Notes: a model not told the origin generated them from the letters alone. A stretch of 64,000 nt of DNA from Desulfacinum infernum DSM 9756 (GCF_900129305.1 NZ_FQVB01000005.1:62001-126000); one strand, 5' to 3'. Counted from the stretch's first letter, positions 26,657 through 35,759 are shown. Numbers and translations: made by a program.

Positions 26657-27067
26657 ATGAAACTTCTCATGTTTTACGCACCCCATTTTTGGTATCGCAC
26701 CTTCGAAAAGACGCTGGACCATGTGCCCGACCGGGACGAAGAAGCGGAATGCCGGGACGCGGTGGTGGTTTTCTACCATGCGGAAGCCCACGACGAGGAC
26801 CGCAGGGACAAGGTGGTGGTCAAGTGGGTCAAGAACATCAAGTGGCTGGCCCGGAAATTCGGCACGGAAGCGGTGGTGCTCCATTCGTTCAACCACCTAG
26901 CCTCCACCAAGGCCCATGCGGAAACGACCCAGGGGATGGTAAACGAGGTGAAGGAGCGTCTCGCCCGCACGGGGTTTCAGGTCATGGAAACCCCCTTCGG
27001 GTACCTCAACGAATGGAAGATCCACGTGGCCGGAGATTCCCTGGCCAAGGTTTTCAAAGACATCTGA
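26657..27067 (+). CDS. Free-standing archaeal-type threonyl-tRNA synthetase editing domain
   Basis: This 136-residue protein resembles the N-terminal editing domain of archaeal ThrRS, a D-aminoacyl-tRNA deacylase-like fold that removes serine from tRNA-Thr. Family features seen include the start MKLLMFYA, the core beta strand DAVVVFYHAE, EAVVLHSFNHLAS, and the C-terminal TPFGYLNEWKIHVAGDSLAK. There is no synthetase domain, so it would act in trans or have another deacylase role. ATG 26657 follows GGAGG at seven bases. No tRNA-related neighbour is next to it; two Usp genes follow. Confidence 0.8.
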   Translation: MKLLMFYAPHFWYRTFEKTLDHVPDRDEEAECRDAVVVFYHAEAHDEDRRDKVVVKWVKNIKWLARKFGTEAVVLHSFNHLASTKAHAETTQGMVNEVKERLARTGFQVMETPFGYLNEWKIHVAGDSLAKVFKDI

Positions 27068-27150
27068 GCCAAAGGACGCCCTGCGACTTACGATCACGGC
27101 GAAGCTCGCCACGCAGCATGGAAGAAGGATACCTCTTGGGGAGGTTCTTT

Positions 27151-27200
27151 GTGGGAGCCGGCCTGCCGGCGATCCGGCTTGCAGCCAGGGCCGCTCCCAG
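27151..27200. repeat. Palindromic repeat with TGGGAGC/GCTCCCA ends
   Basis: The spacer carries GTGGGAGCCGGCCTGCCGGC paired with a distal GCCGCTCCCAG end and an inner CCGGC-rich stem. It is a REP-like hairpin between the editing-domain and Usp genes. A related nested hairpin lies inside element E3. Confidence 0.55.
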
Positions 27201-27246
27201 CTAAGACCTAGAACGCTGTCCTCTCATATCGAAGGAGCCCTGTGAC

Positions 27247-27744
27247 ATGGAAAGGATCCTTGTGGCCCTGGACGACCGGCCCGGATCGCTCAAGACGGTC
27301 CACTACATCAACCGGATGCTGAAGGGCGCGGCCCACGTGCGCATCCTCCTTTTCCACGTGCTCCCGGCCGCCTCTCCCAACCTGCTAGGTAAGGACGTGA
27401 TCCGGCGCATCGAGAAACTCCAGGAGGAACATCCGCATCTGAGCGGCTATTTCTGGCAGCCCGAAGAAGAAGAGGCCATGCGGGAGATGTTTGGGAAGGC
27501 TCGGAGCCTCTTGGTGGCAGGGGGATTCCCGGAAGAACAGATCGAGGAGCACTTCGCCGTGGAGTCCCAGGAAGTGGCGCACATCATCGTCCAACGGGCC
27601 GCGGATCTCGGATGTTCCACCATCGCCATGGGCCGAAGGGGCCTTTCTCGGGTCAAGGAGCTTTTCCTGGGAAGCGTCTCCAAGTCCGTCACGGCCCGGG
27701 CCAAGGGAATCACCGTGTGGGTGGTGGACACCGAAGACGTCTAG
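27247..27744 (+). CDS. Universal stress protein (UspA family)
   Basis: This 165-residue Usp-fold protein starts MERILVALDD and has the ATP-binding GRRGLSRVKELFLGSVSKSV loop near the C-terminus. ATP-binding members sense energy state. A second Usp follows after 28 bases, so the two may form a heterodimer or be separately used. Confidence 0.9.
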   Translation: MERILVALDDRPGSLKTVHYINRMLKGAAHVRILLFHVLPAASPNLLGKDVIRRIEKLQEEHPHLSGYFWQPEEEEAMREMFGKARSLLVAGGFPEEQIEEHFAVESQEVAHIIVQRAADLGCSTIAMGRRGLSRVKELFLGSVSKSVTARAKGITVWVVDTEDV

Positions 27745-27772
27745 CCGGCATCCGTCGAAAAAGGAGAAAGCC

Positions 27773-28249
27773 ATGGGGTCCACGCTTTACCGCCACATCG
27801 CCTATTGCACCGACTTCAGCGAAAACGCCGATCAGGCCTTCGTGGTGGCCAAGGATCTGGCGTGGCGCTACGGAGCCGTGCTCCACATCGTCCATGTGAT
27901 GGTGACCTTTGCCACGGCCCCCATCCGGGAGATGTACGTGCCGCTCGAAATGGACGCCCACTTCGTGGAAAAGGCCACGGAAGCGGCCCGGTCGGCCATC
28001 CTGGAGCGCTACGTGAGCCGCCTCAAGGAAAAGCAACCCTACGAGATTCACCTGCTTTCCGGGTACCCGGCCACGGAGATCGTTTCCTTTGCGGAAAAGA
28101 ACCAGATGGATCTCCTGGTCACCGGCTCCCACGGCTTGACGGGCCTGGCCCACGTGCTCTTCGGCAGCACCGCGGACCGTGTGGTCCGAAAGGCCCCCTG
28201 CTCGGTGCTCACCGTGCGACTCAAGCAGGCTCCGGCGGAAGAAGCCTGA
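27773..28249 (+). CDS. Universal stress protein (UspA family), second copy
   Basis: This 158-residue Usp protein has IAYCTDFSENADQAF at the N-terminus and GSHGLTGLAHVLFGSTADRVV, matching the GxxG-9x-GS/T ATP motif. It begins after AAGGAG. It differs considerably from the preceding Usp, so this is not a recent duplication. Confidence 0.9.
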   Translation: MGSTLYRHIAYCTDFSENADQAFVVAKDLAWRYGAVLHIVHVMVTFATAPIREMYVPLEMDAHFVEKATEAARSAILERYVSRLKEKQPYEIHLLSGYPATEIVSFAEKNQMDLLVTGSHGLTGLAHVLFGSTADRVVRKAPCSVLTVRLKQAPAEEA

Positions 28250-28648
28250 ACGCCGCCGGGAGCTCCCAGCGGCCCGCCGATAACCCCAATCCCCGGGCCC
28301 GGCCCGCCTGGAGGCGAAAAGTCTTTCGCCCCTGCCGACGGCTCCGGTATCCGCCCGGCTTACAGAAGCTTTGCCGTCGCACCGAAAACCCGCGAGGGGC
28401 GGTTCGCGAACCGCCCCTACGGTACCGCCTGACCAAAGTCGCGACAACGCCGTACGCCCTTCTCCCCACCTCTTTCCCCTTGACCCGTACCCGTCCAAAC
28501 GCCATGATCGGCCGGGCGGGAACGTGAGCCGTGTCGGAGGTCTCGCCCCAGGGCGCCGATTGCTCAGGGTTGCCGTCGTCGCTCATTAATTTTTGTCCAT
28601 TCGCGTTCATTGGCGGTTCTCTTCCAGAAGATGAAAGGACAGATGCCC
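28250..28648. other. Repeat-bearing spacer
   Basis: This holds hairpins GGCGAAAAGTCTTTCGCC (28313-28330) and GGGGCGGTTCGCGAACCGCC (starting at 28396), both of the GGGGCG-arm family. A short dispersed repeat lies at 28590-28619 (see 59830). I see no gene here. Confidence 0.6.
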
Positions 28649-29674
28649 ATGCTCCTGGATGCCTCCCACCCCGTACTCGTGACCGGCGCGGCCGGATTCA
28701 TCGGCTTCCACCTGGCCCGGCGCCTTCTGGACGAAGGGTATTCCGTGGTGGGCCTGGATAACGTGAACGACTACTACGACGTGCGGATCAAGTGGGACCG
28801 CCTGAAACTACTGGAAGACCGGGAAGGATTCACCTTTCACCGGATCGACCTGGAAGACCGTCCAGCCATGGAATCCCTTTTCGATCGCTATCCCTTCCGC
28901 GTGGTGGTGCACCTGGCGGCCCAGGCCGGAGTCCGCTACTCCCTGGTGAACCCCTACGCCTACGTGGACAGCAACCTCACCGGCTTCCTGCACATCCTGG
29001 AAGGGTGCCGCCACCACGGCGTCCGGCACCTGGTCTTCGCTTCCTCCAGTTCCGTCTACGGGGCCAACGCCCGCATGCCCTTTTCCGTCCACCACAACGT
29101 GGACCATCCCGTCTCGCTTTATGCGGCCACCAAGAAGGCCAACGAACTCATGGCCCACACCTACGCGCATCTCTACGGCCTTCCCTGCACGGGGCTTCGC
29201 TTCTTCACCGTGTACGGCCCCTGGGGCCGGCCCGACATGGCGCTCTTTCTCTTCACCCGGGCCATCCTGAACGACGAGCCCATCCAGGTCTTCAACTACG
29301 GGAAGATGCAGCGGGACTTCACCTACATCGACGACATCGTGGAAGGGGTCTATCGGGTGATGCAAAAGGCCCCCCAGCCCGATCCCCACTGGTCCGGGGA
29401 CGCCCCCGACCCGGGGACCAGCTACGCCCCCTACCGGGTCTACAACATCGGAAACAACCAGCCGGTGGAACTCATGGAATTCATCCGCACCCTGGAAGAA
29501 TGCCTGGGAAAGGAGGCCAAGAAGGAGCTCCTTCCCATCCAGCCCGGGGACGTGCCGGCCACCTACGCCGACGTGGACGACCTCACCCGGGACTTCGGCT
29601 TCAAGCCCGTCACCTCCATCCGGGACGGCATCCGCAAGTTCGTGGACTGGTATCGCGAGTATTTCAAAGCATAA
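28649..29674 (+). CDS. NAD-dependent epimerase, UDP-glucuronate 4-epimerase-like
   Basis: This 341-residue extended short-chain dehydrogenase has the NAD motif GAAGFIGFH near the N-terminus, the catalytic SSSSVYG and YAATKKANE (Tyr-x3-Lys), and [13 protein letters not shown]. It ends in [14 protein letters not shown], as is typical of UDP-glucuronate 4-epimerases. The likely product is UDP-galacturonate for surface polysaccharide. The ATG 28649 has AGGA nine bases upstream; an ATG two codons earlier is too close to it. A terminator follows directly. Confidence 0.88.
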   Translation: MLLDASHPVLVTGAAGFIGFHLARRLLDEGYSVVGLDNVNDYYDVRIKWDRLKLLEDREGFTFHRIDLEDRPAMESLFDRYPFRVVVHLAAQAGVRYSLVNPYAYVDSNLTGFLHILEGCRHHGVRHLVFASSSSVYGANARMPFSVHHNVDHPVSLYAATKKANELMAHTYAHLYGLPCTGLRFFTVYGPWGRPDMALFLFTRAILNDEPIQVFNYGKMQRDFTYIDDIVEGVYRVMQKAPQPDPHWSGDAPDPGTSYAPYRVYNIGNNQPVELMEFIRTLEECLGKEAKKELLPIQPGDVPATYADVDDLTRDFGFKPVTSIRDGIRKFVDWYREYFKA

Positions 29675-29704
29675 AAAAACCCGCGCAGAGCGCGGGTTTT
29701 TTTT
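29673..29704. terminator. Bidirectional intrinsic terminator
   Basis: CCCGCGC-AGA-GCGCGGG is flanked by seven A on one side and eight T on the other. It serves the epimerase gene (plus) and the convergent PEP-CTERM gene (minus). Confidence 0.92.
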
Positions 29705-29723
29705 GCTCACACATCACTCCGGA

Positions 29724-30473
29724 TCAGCGCACTCTTTTTCGCATTACGGTAGCGCCCGCAACCAGTCCCGTACCCATCAGAACCAGACTCATGGGCTCGG
29801 GAATCGGCACGCCCCCGCCACCATCGTGGGAAAACGGGCTGAAGACCGAATGGATTTTGGCATTCGACTTGACCACGTGGTCGTAAGCCACGATGTCCAC
29901 CCACGTGTAGCCGGATACCACAATGTGGAATTGTTTGATCTCGCCAGAGGCGGTATCACCGAACTCGCCTGGAAAGTAGTTTTGCACCGTCTGATCGGTC
30001 CCAAAATCCCCGATGTAGTACTCGTAGTAAGATGTTGGGAAAACGCCGTGGCGCGGAACAGACCCACCGTCCCCCATCACGGGAGTGCCGTTATCTTCAA
30101 AGAAGTAACTGTCTGTTGTCGTGTCTCCCCCTCCCGGCCCCTCACTCAAAACTTCGTAGCTGCCTGGACCTCTTGAAACCGTGTTTCCATCGTCCAGATA
30201 TCCAGCCCAAGTCGTAGTGCCTTGCTTCCACGTCACAGCAACCGAACCATCTTCATCCACCGGCGCAGCAAAAGCCGCCTTCACGTCGAAGATATCCTGG
30301 TTTGCACCCACGACCCACAAGTCGTATTCCAGAGAATTGATGATCCACGTTTCAGTGGCTTCGTCGTAGGAAGCTCCGGGTATGTAAATTTGCAGATTCG
30401 GCACGGCGTCCGCCGGGGCGACAACGACCAAAACTGCAATCAGCAGGATGATCTTCACAATGGCCTGTTTCAT
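29724..30473 (-). CDS. PEP-CTERM sorting-domain exported protein
   Basis: This 249-residue secreted protein has a signal peptide (about 1-23, ending PADA) and an acidic beta-rich body that begins AVPNLQIYIPGASYD, as in choice-of-anchor N proteins. A C-terminal PEP-CTERM tripartite tail follows: IPEP, hydrophobic segment MSLVLMGTGLVAGATVM, then RKRVR. Such tails are processed by an exosortase (EpsH), which is not in this window. ATG 30473 is chosen on AGGAGG at six bases. A role in extracellular matrix is inferred from the family. Confidence 0.88.
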   Translation of the reverse strand: MKQAIVKIILLIAVLVVVAPADAVPNLQIYIPGASYDEATETWIINSLEYDLWVVGANQDIFDVKAAFAAPVDEDGSVAVTWKQGTTTWAGYLDDGNTVSRGPGSYEVLSEGPGGGDTTTDSYFFEDNGTPVMGDGGSVPRHGVFPTSYYEYYIGDFGTDQTVQNYFPGEFGDTASGEIKQFHIVVSGYTWVDIVAYDHVVKSNAKIHSVFSPFSHDGGGGVPIPEPMSLVLMGTGLVAGATVMRKRVR

Positions 30474-30914
30474 CTGGGCCTCCTTTTGGACGCAGTTAAC
30501 TGCTGTAGTCACTCTTCGCACGTTTTGAGCCAAGTATCGAATCCAGGAACCTTCTTGGCCCTTTGCATAATTTCAATATGTTATAAATTCCTTCCGCTGC
30601 GGCCCAGATCAGCTGTGCAAAGCATTTCCAGTCAGGAACGAACTTTTCCTGCACAGGTGGAAATTTCTTGCACATCTTGAAAGTCGCCGGACTCTAGCAG
30701 ATCAACGCGCCCCCGAGATGCGGGCATGACCGGTCGAATCGTGGCGTGTTGCGACCGAAGCCCTCCGGGACGAACACAACGAAGATCCTATCCCATGTTT
30801 GTTCGGCAGAGAGGCTCGTCGCTTGAGCTGACTAAAAAATGACCGCAGCAAACTCCCTACGAAAGGTGCAGCAATCGGCGCCCTGCTCAGGACTTCGCAG
30901 GCCGCCAATAAGGG
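30474..30914. other. Upstream region of the PEP-CTERM gene
   Basis: It contains an AT-rich patch around 30560-30590 that could hold the promoter, with no clear consensus. A 68-codon minus frame at 30702-30908 has no convincing start or composition. Nothing else is recognised. Confidence 0.4.
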
Positions 30915-32030
30915 TCACCGCTCGAGAAACCACGCATCGCGGTTGAGGGATTCGCAGCCCGAGGCGGTGACGCGGACCATGTTTTCCAGGCGCACGCCGC
31001 CCAGGCCCGGCAGATAGATGCCGGGCTCCACGGTAAGCACCATGTTTTCCCGGAGAATGACGGAGTTCTTCTTTCCGTACCCGGGTTTTTCGTGGACGGC
31101 CAGGCCCACCCCGTGGCCCAGCCCGTGGCCGAAGGCGTCCCCGTAGCCGGCGCGCTCGATGATTCCCCGTGCGATCCGGTCCACCTCGTGGGAATCAATG
31201 CCGGGCCGAATGGCTTCCATGGCGGCCAGCTGAGCCTCCCGCACGATCCCGTAGATCTCCCTCATCTTTTGCGGCACCCGGGGGCCGAGCCAGGTGCGGG
31301 TCATGTCCGAACAGTAGAGCCGAAGGCGCGCGCCGAGATCCAGCACCACGGCGTCTTCCGCTGCGATTTTCCGGTCGGTGGGAACGGCGTGGGGGAGCGC
31401 CCCGTTGGGCCCGCTACCCACGATGGGCGGAAAGGAGACGGCTTCGGCTCCGGCCCTCCGGATGCCGGCCTCGATCTCCCAGGCCACCTCCTTTTCCGTG
31501 ACCCCGGGCCGAAGGTCTTGCCAGACCCGGTCGAAAACCTGCTCGGTGAGGGCCACGGCCGCCCGGATCCGGTCCAGCTCTTCGGGTTCCTTCACCATCC
31601 GAAGCTCTTCCACCAGCCCTTCCAGGCCCACCGCTTCCGCCTTGCCTTCCCAGACGCGTTCCAGCGCCTCCTGCACCTCCAGGAAGCGCTTGTGGGTCAG
31701 GTGTCCCGCCTCCACGCCCAGCCGGCGGATCTCCAGGTCCCGGAACAGGTCCGGAAGGACCTGGTTCCATCCTTCCTTGTAGATCACCAGGTCGTAGCCC
31801 CGGGCCTGATGGGCGGCTTCTTCCTGATAACGAAAATCGGTGAGGAGCATCTGGCGGCTGGAACCGATCACCAGAAATCCGGAGCTTTCCGTAAGCTGCA
31901 TATCCCCCGCTTCGAACCCGCTCAGGTAGTAGCGGTTTTCCGGAAGCGAGATGAGGACCCCGTCCAGGTCCAGTGCTTCCACCTTGCGACGAACCGCCGC
32001 CAACCGTCTTCCGAAAGGATCAGGAACCAT
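30915..32030 (-). CDS. pepQ: Xaa-Pro peptidase (M24B)
   Basis: This 371-residue metallopeptidase of the M24B family cleaves X-Pro bonds. It has a creatinase-like N-terminal domain and a pita-bread C-terminal domain with dinuclear-metal ligands in VVLDLGARLRLYCSDMTRT (two Asp), HGLGHGVGL (His), TVEPGIY (Glu) and RLENMV (Glu). ATG 32030 follows AAGGAG. It could be an aminopeptidase P or a dipeptidase; the sequence does not separate these. Confidence 0.9.
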   Translation of the reverse strand: MVPDPFGRRLAAVRRKVEALDLDGVLISLPENRYYLSGFEAGDMQLTESSGFLVIGSSRQMLLTDFRYQEEAAHQARGYDLVIYKEGWNQVLPDLFRDLEIRRLGVEAGHLTHKRFLEVQEALERVWEGKAEAVGLEGLVEELRMVKEPEELDRIRAAVALTEQVFDRVWQDLRPGVTEKEVAWEIEAGIRRAGAEAVSFPPIVGSGPNGALPHAVPTDRKIAAEDAVVLDLGARLRLYCSDMTRTWLGPRVPQKMREIYGIVREAQLAAMEAIRPGIDSHEVDRIARGIIERAGYGDAFGHGLGHGVGLAVHEKPGYGKKNSVILRENMVLTVEPGIYLPGLGGVRLENMVRVTASGCESLNRDAWFLER

Positions 32031-32142
32031 CGGACATCTCCTTCGTCTCAACTTGACACGACACCCCGCGTCCGTTAAGCAGAACCCACACGATTGTCTC
32101 GACTAACGCCCCGCCCACGGCGGGACGCAAGGGGATGAAGCC

Positions 32143-32583
32143 ATGTTTGCACGCATGCTGGTCTTACGGTTTCCCAAAGAGGTGGTGGACAAGCCCATCG
32201 TCACCAACCTGGTCCGTAACTACAACCTGTCCTTCAACATCCTGAAGGCCCAGATCTTCCCGCGCAAGGAAGGCCTCATGGTACTGGAACTGCGCGGAAA
32301 CCGGAAGGACTATGAAAAGGGCCTGAAATACCTGAAGGACATCGGGGTCAAGGTGGAGTCCATCGCCCAGGGGATCCGCCGCGACGAAGACAAATGCTAC
32401 CAGTGCGGCGCCTGCACGGCCGTTTGCCCCACGGGGGCCCTGCACATCCGGAGGCCGGAGATGGCCGTCTTGTTCGAATCGGAACGGTGCAGCGCCTGCG
32501 AGCTGTGCGTGAAGACCTGCCCGGCCCGGGCCATGATCGTCATGTTCGACAGGAAGGTGGAGCTGGAAGAGGACGTGGCCTGA
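32143..32583 (+). CDS. NIL-domain ferredoxin with two [4Fe-4S] sites
   Basis: This 146-residue protein has an N-terminal NIL domain (about 1-78, a small ligand-binding fold also found in MetN). Two [4Fe-4S] motifs follow: C85/C88/C91 with C95, and C116/C119/C122 with C126. Such proteins are linked to methionine or sulfur metabolism and to anaerobic homocysteine synthesis. Only 21 bases separate it from mnmA, a tRNA thiolase, which suggests but does not prove a joint role in sulfur transfer. Confidence 0.88.
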   Translation: MFARMLVLRFPKEVVDKPIVTNLVRNYNLSFNILKAQIFPRKEGLMVLELRGNRKDYEKGLKYLKDIGVKVESIAQGIRRDEDKCYQCGACTAVCPTGALHIRRPEMAVLFESERCSACELCVKTCPARAMIVMFDRKVELEEDVA

Positions 32584-32604
32584 GCGCATCCTCGTTAAAA
32601 TATC

Positions 32605-33684
32605 ATGATCATCGCCGTAGCCCTCAGCGGGGGAGCCGACAGCCTCCGCGCCGCCTGGACGCTCCAAAAGGCCGGCCATTCCGTCTTCGCCCTGCACATG
32701 CGGCTCCTTCCCCCATCCGCCCCGGACGGATCCGCACCTCGGCCGGAAGCGAACCCCCATGAAGCCCTGGCGGCCCATCTGGCCCAGCGCCTGGACATTC
32801 CCCTGCACGTGGTGGATCTCAGCCGCGACTTCGAACGGCTGGTGATCCGCCCCTTCCTGGAAGCCTACCAACGCGGACGAACGCCGAACCCCTGCGTGCT
32901 CTGCAACCCGACCGTCAAGTTCGGGCGCCTCCTGGAAGAGGCCCGCCGGTTGGGAGCGGACCGCCTGGCCACCGGCCACTACGTGCGCAAACTGGATCCT
33001 TCGCAATGCGGCGGACGCTTCGGCCTCCTGCGTTCCCCGGATCCCGCCAAGGACCAGTCCTACTTTCTCTACGGACTGAGCCAGGAGCAGCTGGAGCACG
33101 CCGTCTTTCCCCTGGCGGAGGAAACCAAGGCGGCCACCCGGAACTGGGCCGAGCGGGAAGGCTTCGCCCGGATTTTGCCGGAGGAGAGCCAGGAGATCTG
33201 CTTTATCCCTTCCGGGGACTACCGCCGGTTCCTGCTGGATCGGCTGGGAGGCGCGGCGCCGCCCGCGGAAGGGCCCATCCTGGACAGGAGCGGAAAGGTC
33301 CTGGGCCGGCACACGGGGATCTTCAACTACACCATCGGCCAGCGGCGTGGATTGAACCTCCCCTCCACCGCCCCCTGGTACGTGATCCGCCTGGATCCGG
33401 AACGAAACGCCGTCTGGGTGGGCCGCGCCGACGAGCTCCTGTGCCGCGAAACCAGGGTCGCCCGGGTCAATTGGGTCTCCATCCCTCCCATCGCCCGTTC
33501 CCGAAACGCCCTGGTGCGGATCCGGAACCAGCACAAGCCGGCCCCGGCCGTGCTCGAGCCTCTGTCGGAGACCGTGGTGCACGTGCGGTTCGACGCTCCC
33601 CAGAGGGCCGTCACCCCCGGGCAGGCCGCGGTTTTTTACGACGGGGATCTGTTGCTGGGAGGAGGCGTGATAGAGAAGGATTAG
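32605..33684 (+). CDS. mnmA: tRNA 2-thiouridine synthesis protein MnmA
   Basis: This 359-residue MnmA thiolates the wobble uridine of Lys, Glu and Gln tRNAs. The PP-loop is SGGADS at 8-13, where MnmA normally has SGGVDS. C97/C100 (NPCVLCN) and C199 in QEICFIP correspond to the catalytic or cluster-binding cysteines. KDQSYFL and YTIGQRRGL are conserved. The ribosome site is poor, so translation may be coupled to the ferredoxin gene. The last codons run into the purine-rich island P5. Confidence 0.92.
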   Translation: MIIAVALSGGADSLRAAWTLQKAGHSVFALHMRLLPPSAPDGSAPRPEANPHEALAAHLAQRLDIPLHVVDLSRDFERLVIRPFLEAYQRGRTPNPCVLCNPTVKFGRLLEEARRLGADRLATGHYVRKLDPSQCGGRFGLLRSPDPAKDQSYFLYGLSQEQLEHAVFPLAEETKAATRNWAEREGFARILPEESQEICFIPSGDYRRFLLDRLGGAAPPAEGPILDRSGKVLGRHTGIFNYTIGQRRGLNLPSTAPWYVIRLDPERNAVWVGRADELLCRETRVARVNWVSIPPIARSRNALVRIRNQHKPAPAVLEPLSETVVHVRFDAPQRAVTPGQAAVFYDGDLLLGGGVIEKD

Positions 33685-33785
33685 AAGGATTAAGGGTTAA
33701 GGATTAGAGGGATAGGGTGTAAAGGGGTAAGGGGTAGAGGGCAGGGGAGGAGGGGTAGGAGTTAAGCGACCCGGTGGGAAAGCGG
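33677..33785. repeat. Purine-rich intergenic island P5
   Basis: From the last mnmA codons, GAAGGATTAGAAGGATTAAG-type sequence leads into many G tracts (GGGTGTAAAGGGGTAAGGGG and so on). Only the purine arm is present. A GTAGGGGCG-arm hairpin follows at 33831-33858. Confidence 0.75.
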
Positions 33786-33830
33786 GGCGCAGAGCGGAAG
33801 GGTGTGGTGAGATTCGGATCGGCAGATACT

Positions 33831-33858
33831 GTAGGGGCGAAAGATTTTTCGCCCCTAC
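33831..33858. repeat. GTAGGGGCG-arm hairpin
   Basis: GTAGGGGCGAAA and TTTCGCCCCTAC flank a four-base centre. It lies upstream of mtaB. Confidence 0.75.
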
Positions 33859-33919
33859 TGCGGTTTTTTGAGAGCCCGGCGTTCTGCATACAGAGTCGCC
33901 GGAAGGAAAGTAGGGAATC

Positions 33920-35227
33920 ATGAAGATTGCTCTGGAAACCTTGGGTTGCAAGGTGAACCAGTACGAAAGTTCCGCGTTTTTGCAGGGTTTTCTGGAGCGG
34001 GGCCACCAGGTGGTGGAATTCCAGGAAGAGGCGGACCTCTACGTGGTGCACAGTTGCGCGGTGACATCCAAGGCCGCCTACCAGACCCGGCAGCTGCTAC
34101 GCCGGGCCCGGCGCCTGAGCCCCAACGCGCGAATCGCCGTGGTGGGCTGCGACGCGCAAGTGGACTGGCAGCGTCTCGCCCGGGATGGGCTGGCGACCCA
34201 CATCATCGGAAGCGAAGAAAAGTTCCGGTTGTGGGACTGGCTGGAAGAGCCGGGCGATTTCGATCACCCGGTGGTGGCGGTGAGCGATTCCCGCGCCTAC
34301 GGCCACCTGTGTCCCCTGCCCGTATCGCGCATGCTGGGAGACCGAAGCCGCGCCTTCCTCAAGGTGCAGGACGGCTGCAACGCCTTCTGCACCTACTGCG
34401 TGGTTCCCTACAGCCGGGGCCGGAGCCGAAGCCACCCGGCCGCCTTCGTGGCGGAGCAGATGGCCCGGTTCCAGCGGGCCGGATACCGCGAAGTGGTCCT
34501 CACCGGGATCCACCTGGGCCAGTGGGGCCGGGACCTGGAACCGGAGGCGGCCTTCCACGAACTGCTTCAGCAACTGGACCGGGCCCAGCGGCCCCAGCGG
34601 GTGCGCCTGAGTTCCCTGGAATCGGGCGAGGTCACGCCGGAACTTCTCAAGGCCCTGGAAACATTGGACTGGATCTGCCCCCATTTTCACATTCCGCTCC
34701 AGAGCGGCGACGGGGATATCCTGGAAGCCATGGGACGGCCCTACACGCCACGCCGATACGCGGAAACGATCCTAACCCTGCGCCGGCGCTTCCCACAGGC
34801 CGCCCTGGGTGCGGACGTGATCGTGGGTTTTCCCGGGGAAACGGAGAGGCGGTTTCGGAACACCTACGAGCTCATCGAGAGTCTTCCTCTCACCTACCTG
34901 CACGTCTTTCCGTTCTCCCCCAGGCCCGGCACTCCGGCGGCGGAGATGTCCGGCCGTGTGGTGGGATCGGAACTGAAGGAGCGGGCGAAGGCCCTGCGGG
35001 ACCTGGCAAGGCAAAAGAAGCGGGCGTTCGAGGAAACCTTCGTGGGACGGCGGCTGGAGGTTCTGCTGGAAACCCGCACGTCCGAGGGGCTCTGGGCCGG
35101 AACGTCGGAAAACTATCTCCACGTGGTCCTTCCGGCCGACTTCCGCGCCGCTGTGGGAGAGATCGTTCCGGTGCGAATTGAAAGACGGACCCGACAGGGG
35201 CTTCTCGGCATCCCGTGCCCCGGTTAG
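33920..35227 (+). CDS. mtaB: tRNA-t6A methylthiotransferase MtaB
   Basis: This 435-residue radical-SAM methylthiotransferase makes ms2t6A in ANN-decoding tRNAs. N-terminal MTTase cysteines C10, C46 and C77 bind one cluster. The radical-SAM motif C153xxxC157xxC160 (DGCNAFCTYC) binds the other. HIPLQSGD and a C-terminal TRAM-like region are present. The LGCKVNQYES start is typical of MtaB rather than MiaB or RimO. It is third in a tRNA-modification-rich run after mnmA. Confidence 0.93.
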   Translation: MKIALETLGCKVNQYESSAFLQGFLERGHQVVEFQEEADLYVVHSCAVTSKAAYQTRQLLRRARRLSPNARIAVVGCDAQVDWQRLARDGLATHIIGSEEKFRLWDWLEEPGDFDHPVVAVSDSRAYGHLCPLPVSRMLGDRSRAFLKVQDGCNAFCTYCVVPYSRGRSRSHPAAFVAEQMARFQRAGYREVVLTGIHLGQWGRDLEPEAAFHELLQQLDRAQRPQRVRLSSLESGEVTPELLKALETLDWICPHFHIPLQSGDGDILEAMGRPYTPRRYAETILTLRRRFPQAALGADVIVGFPGETERRFRNTYELIESLPLTYLHVFPFSPRPGTPAAEMSGRVVGSELKERAKALRDLARQKKRAFEETFVGRRLEVLLETRTSEGLWAGTSENYLHVVLPADFRAAVGEIVPVRIERRTRQGLLGIPCPG

Positions 35228-35580
35228 GCCGCACATCGGCACGGTGAGTGGGGTGCCGACCGTAGGGGCGGTTCGCGAACCGCCCCTACAAAGCTAAGGC
35301 ATACCGCAACAGCCGTGGCGCGGACCTTTTCGGGCCTTTTATGGAAAGCCGCCTTTGCGCCCTTCCTGTACGCGGGCTGAGAGGGGCGAAGGATCCTTCG
35401 CCCCTACCGTGACGTTTTTTCTAAGGGTGCCTTCCGCCTTCGTCTCCTCCGGCCCTCCGCAATGGGAGGTAATGGGAGTTCGGAATTTCAGCTTTTGCCG
35501 GGATACCGTAGTCTCGGCTGATCTCTTTTCCCGTGGCTGCGGAAAAATCCGCGGCCATCGGATAGGCCATCGCATACGGC
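35228..35580. other. Spacer with perfect palindromes
   Basis: This holds a 28-base perfect palindrome at 35262-35289 (arms GTAGGGGCGGTTCG) and GGGGCGAAGGATCC..CCCC at 35383-35404. No credible gene is seen. Confidence 0.6.
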
Positions 35581-35759
35581 TTGCGACTCCATGGGTTACG
35601 ATGACCCTTCGCCGCGGGGCTGAAGCCCCGTGGGAAAGGGCCGTCGCACACCCATGAGACGACAGAAAATACGCGAGGGTCCATCCAACGCCCGGAGGTT
35701 CTTCCGCAGCCCTAAAGGGCTGCGCTACGAGAAACGCCGTCATCCCCAGCGTTTTCAGG
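35581..35759. mobile_element. MITE-like repeat element E2
   Basis: The right end, read on the minus strand, is CCTGCCTGAAAACGCTGGGG, matching the end of the CTAGGAG family. Inside are CGCAGCCCTAAAGGGCTGCG and GCCGCGGGGCTGAAGCCCC, in the same order as in E5. The DUF6178 stop codon TGA (35755-35757) is part of the element end. The other end is not clear. Confidence 0.6.

Noticed and set aside
30702-30908. A 68-codon minus frame
   Set aside because: No ribosome site, basic/Ser-rich random-looking translation, and no similarity recognised.
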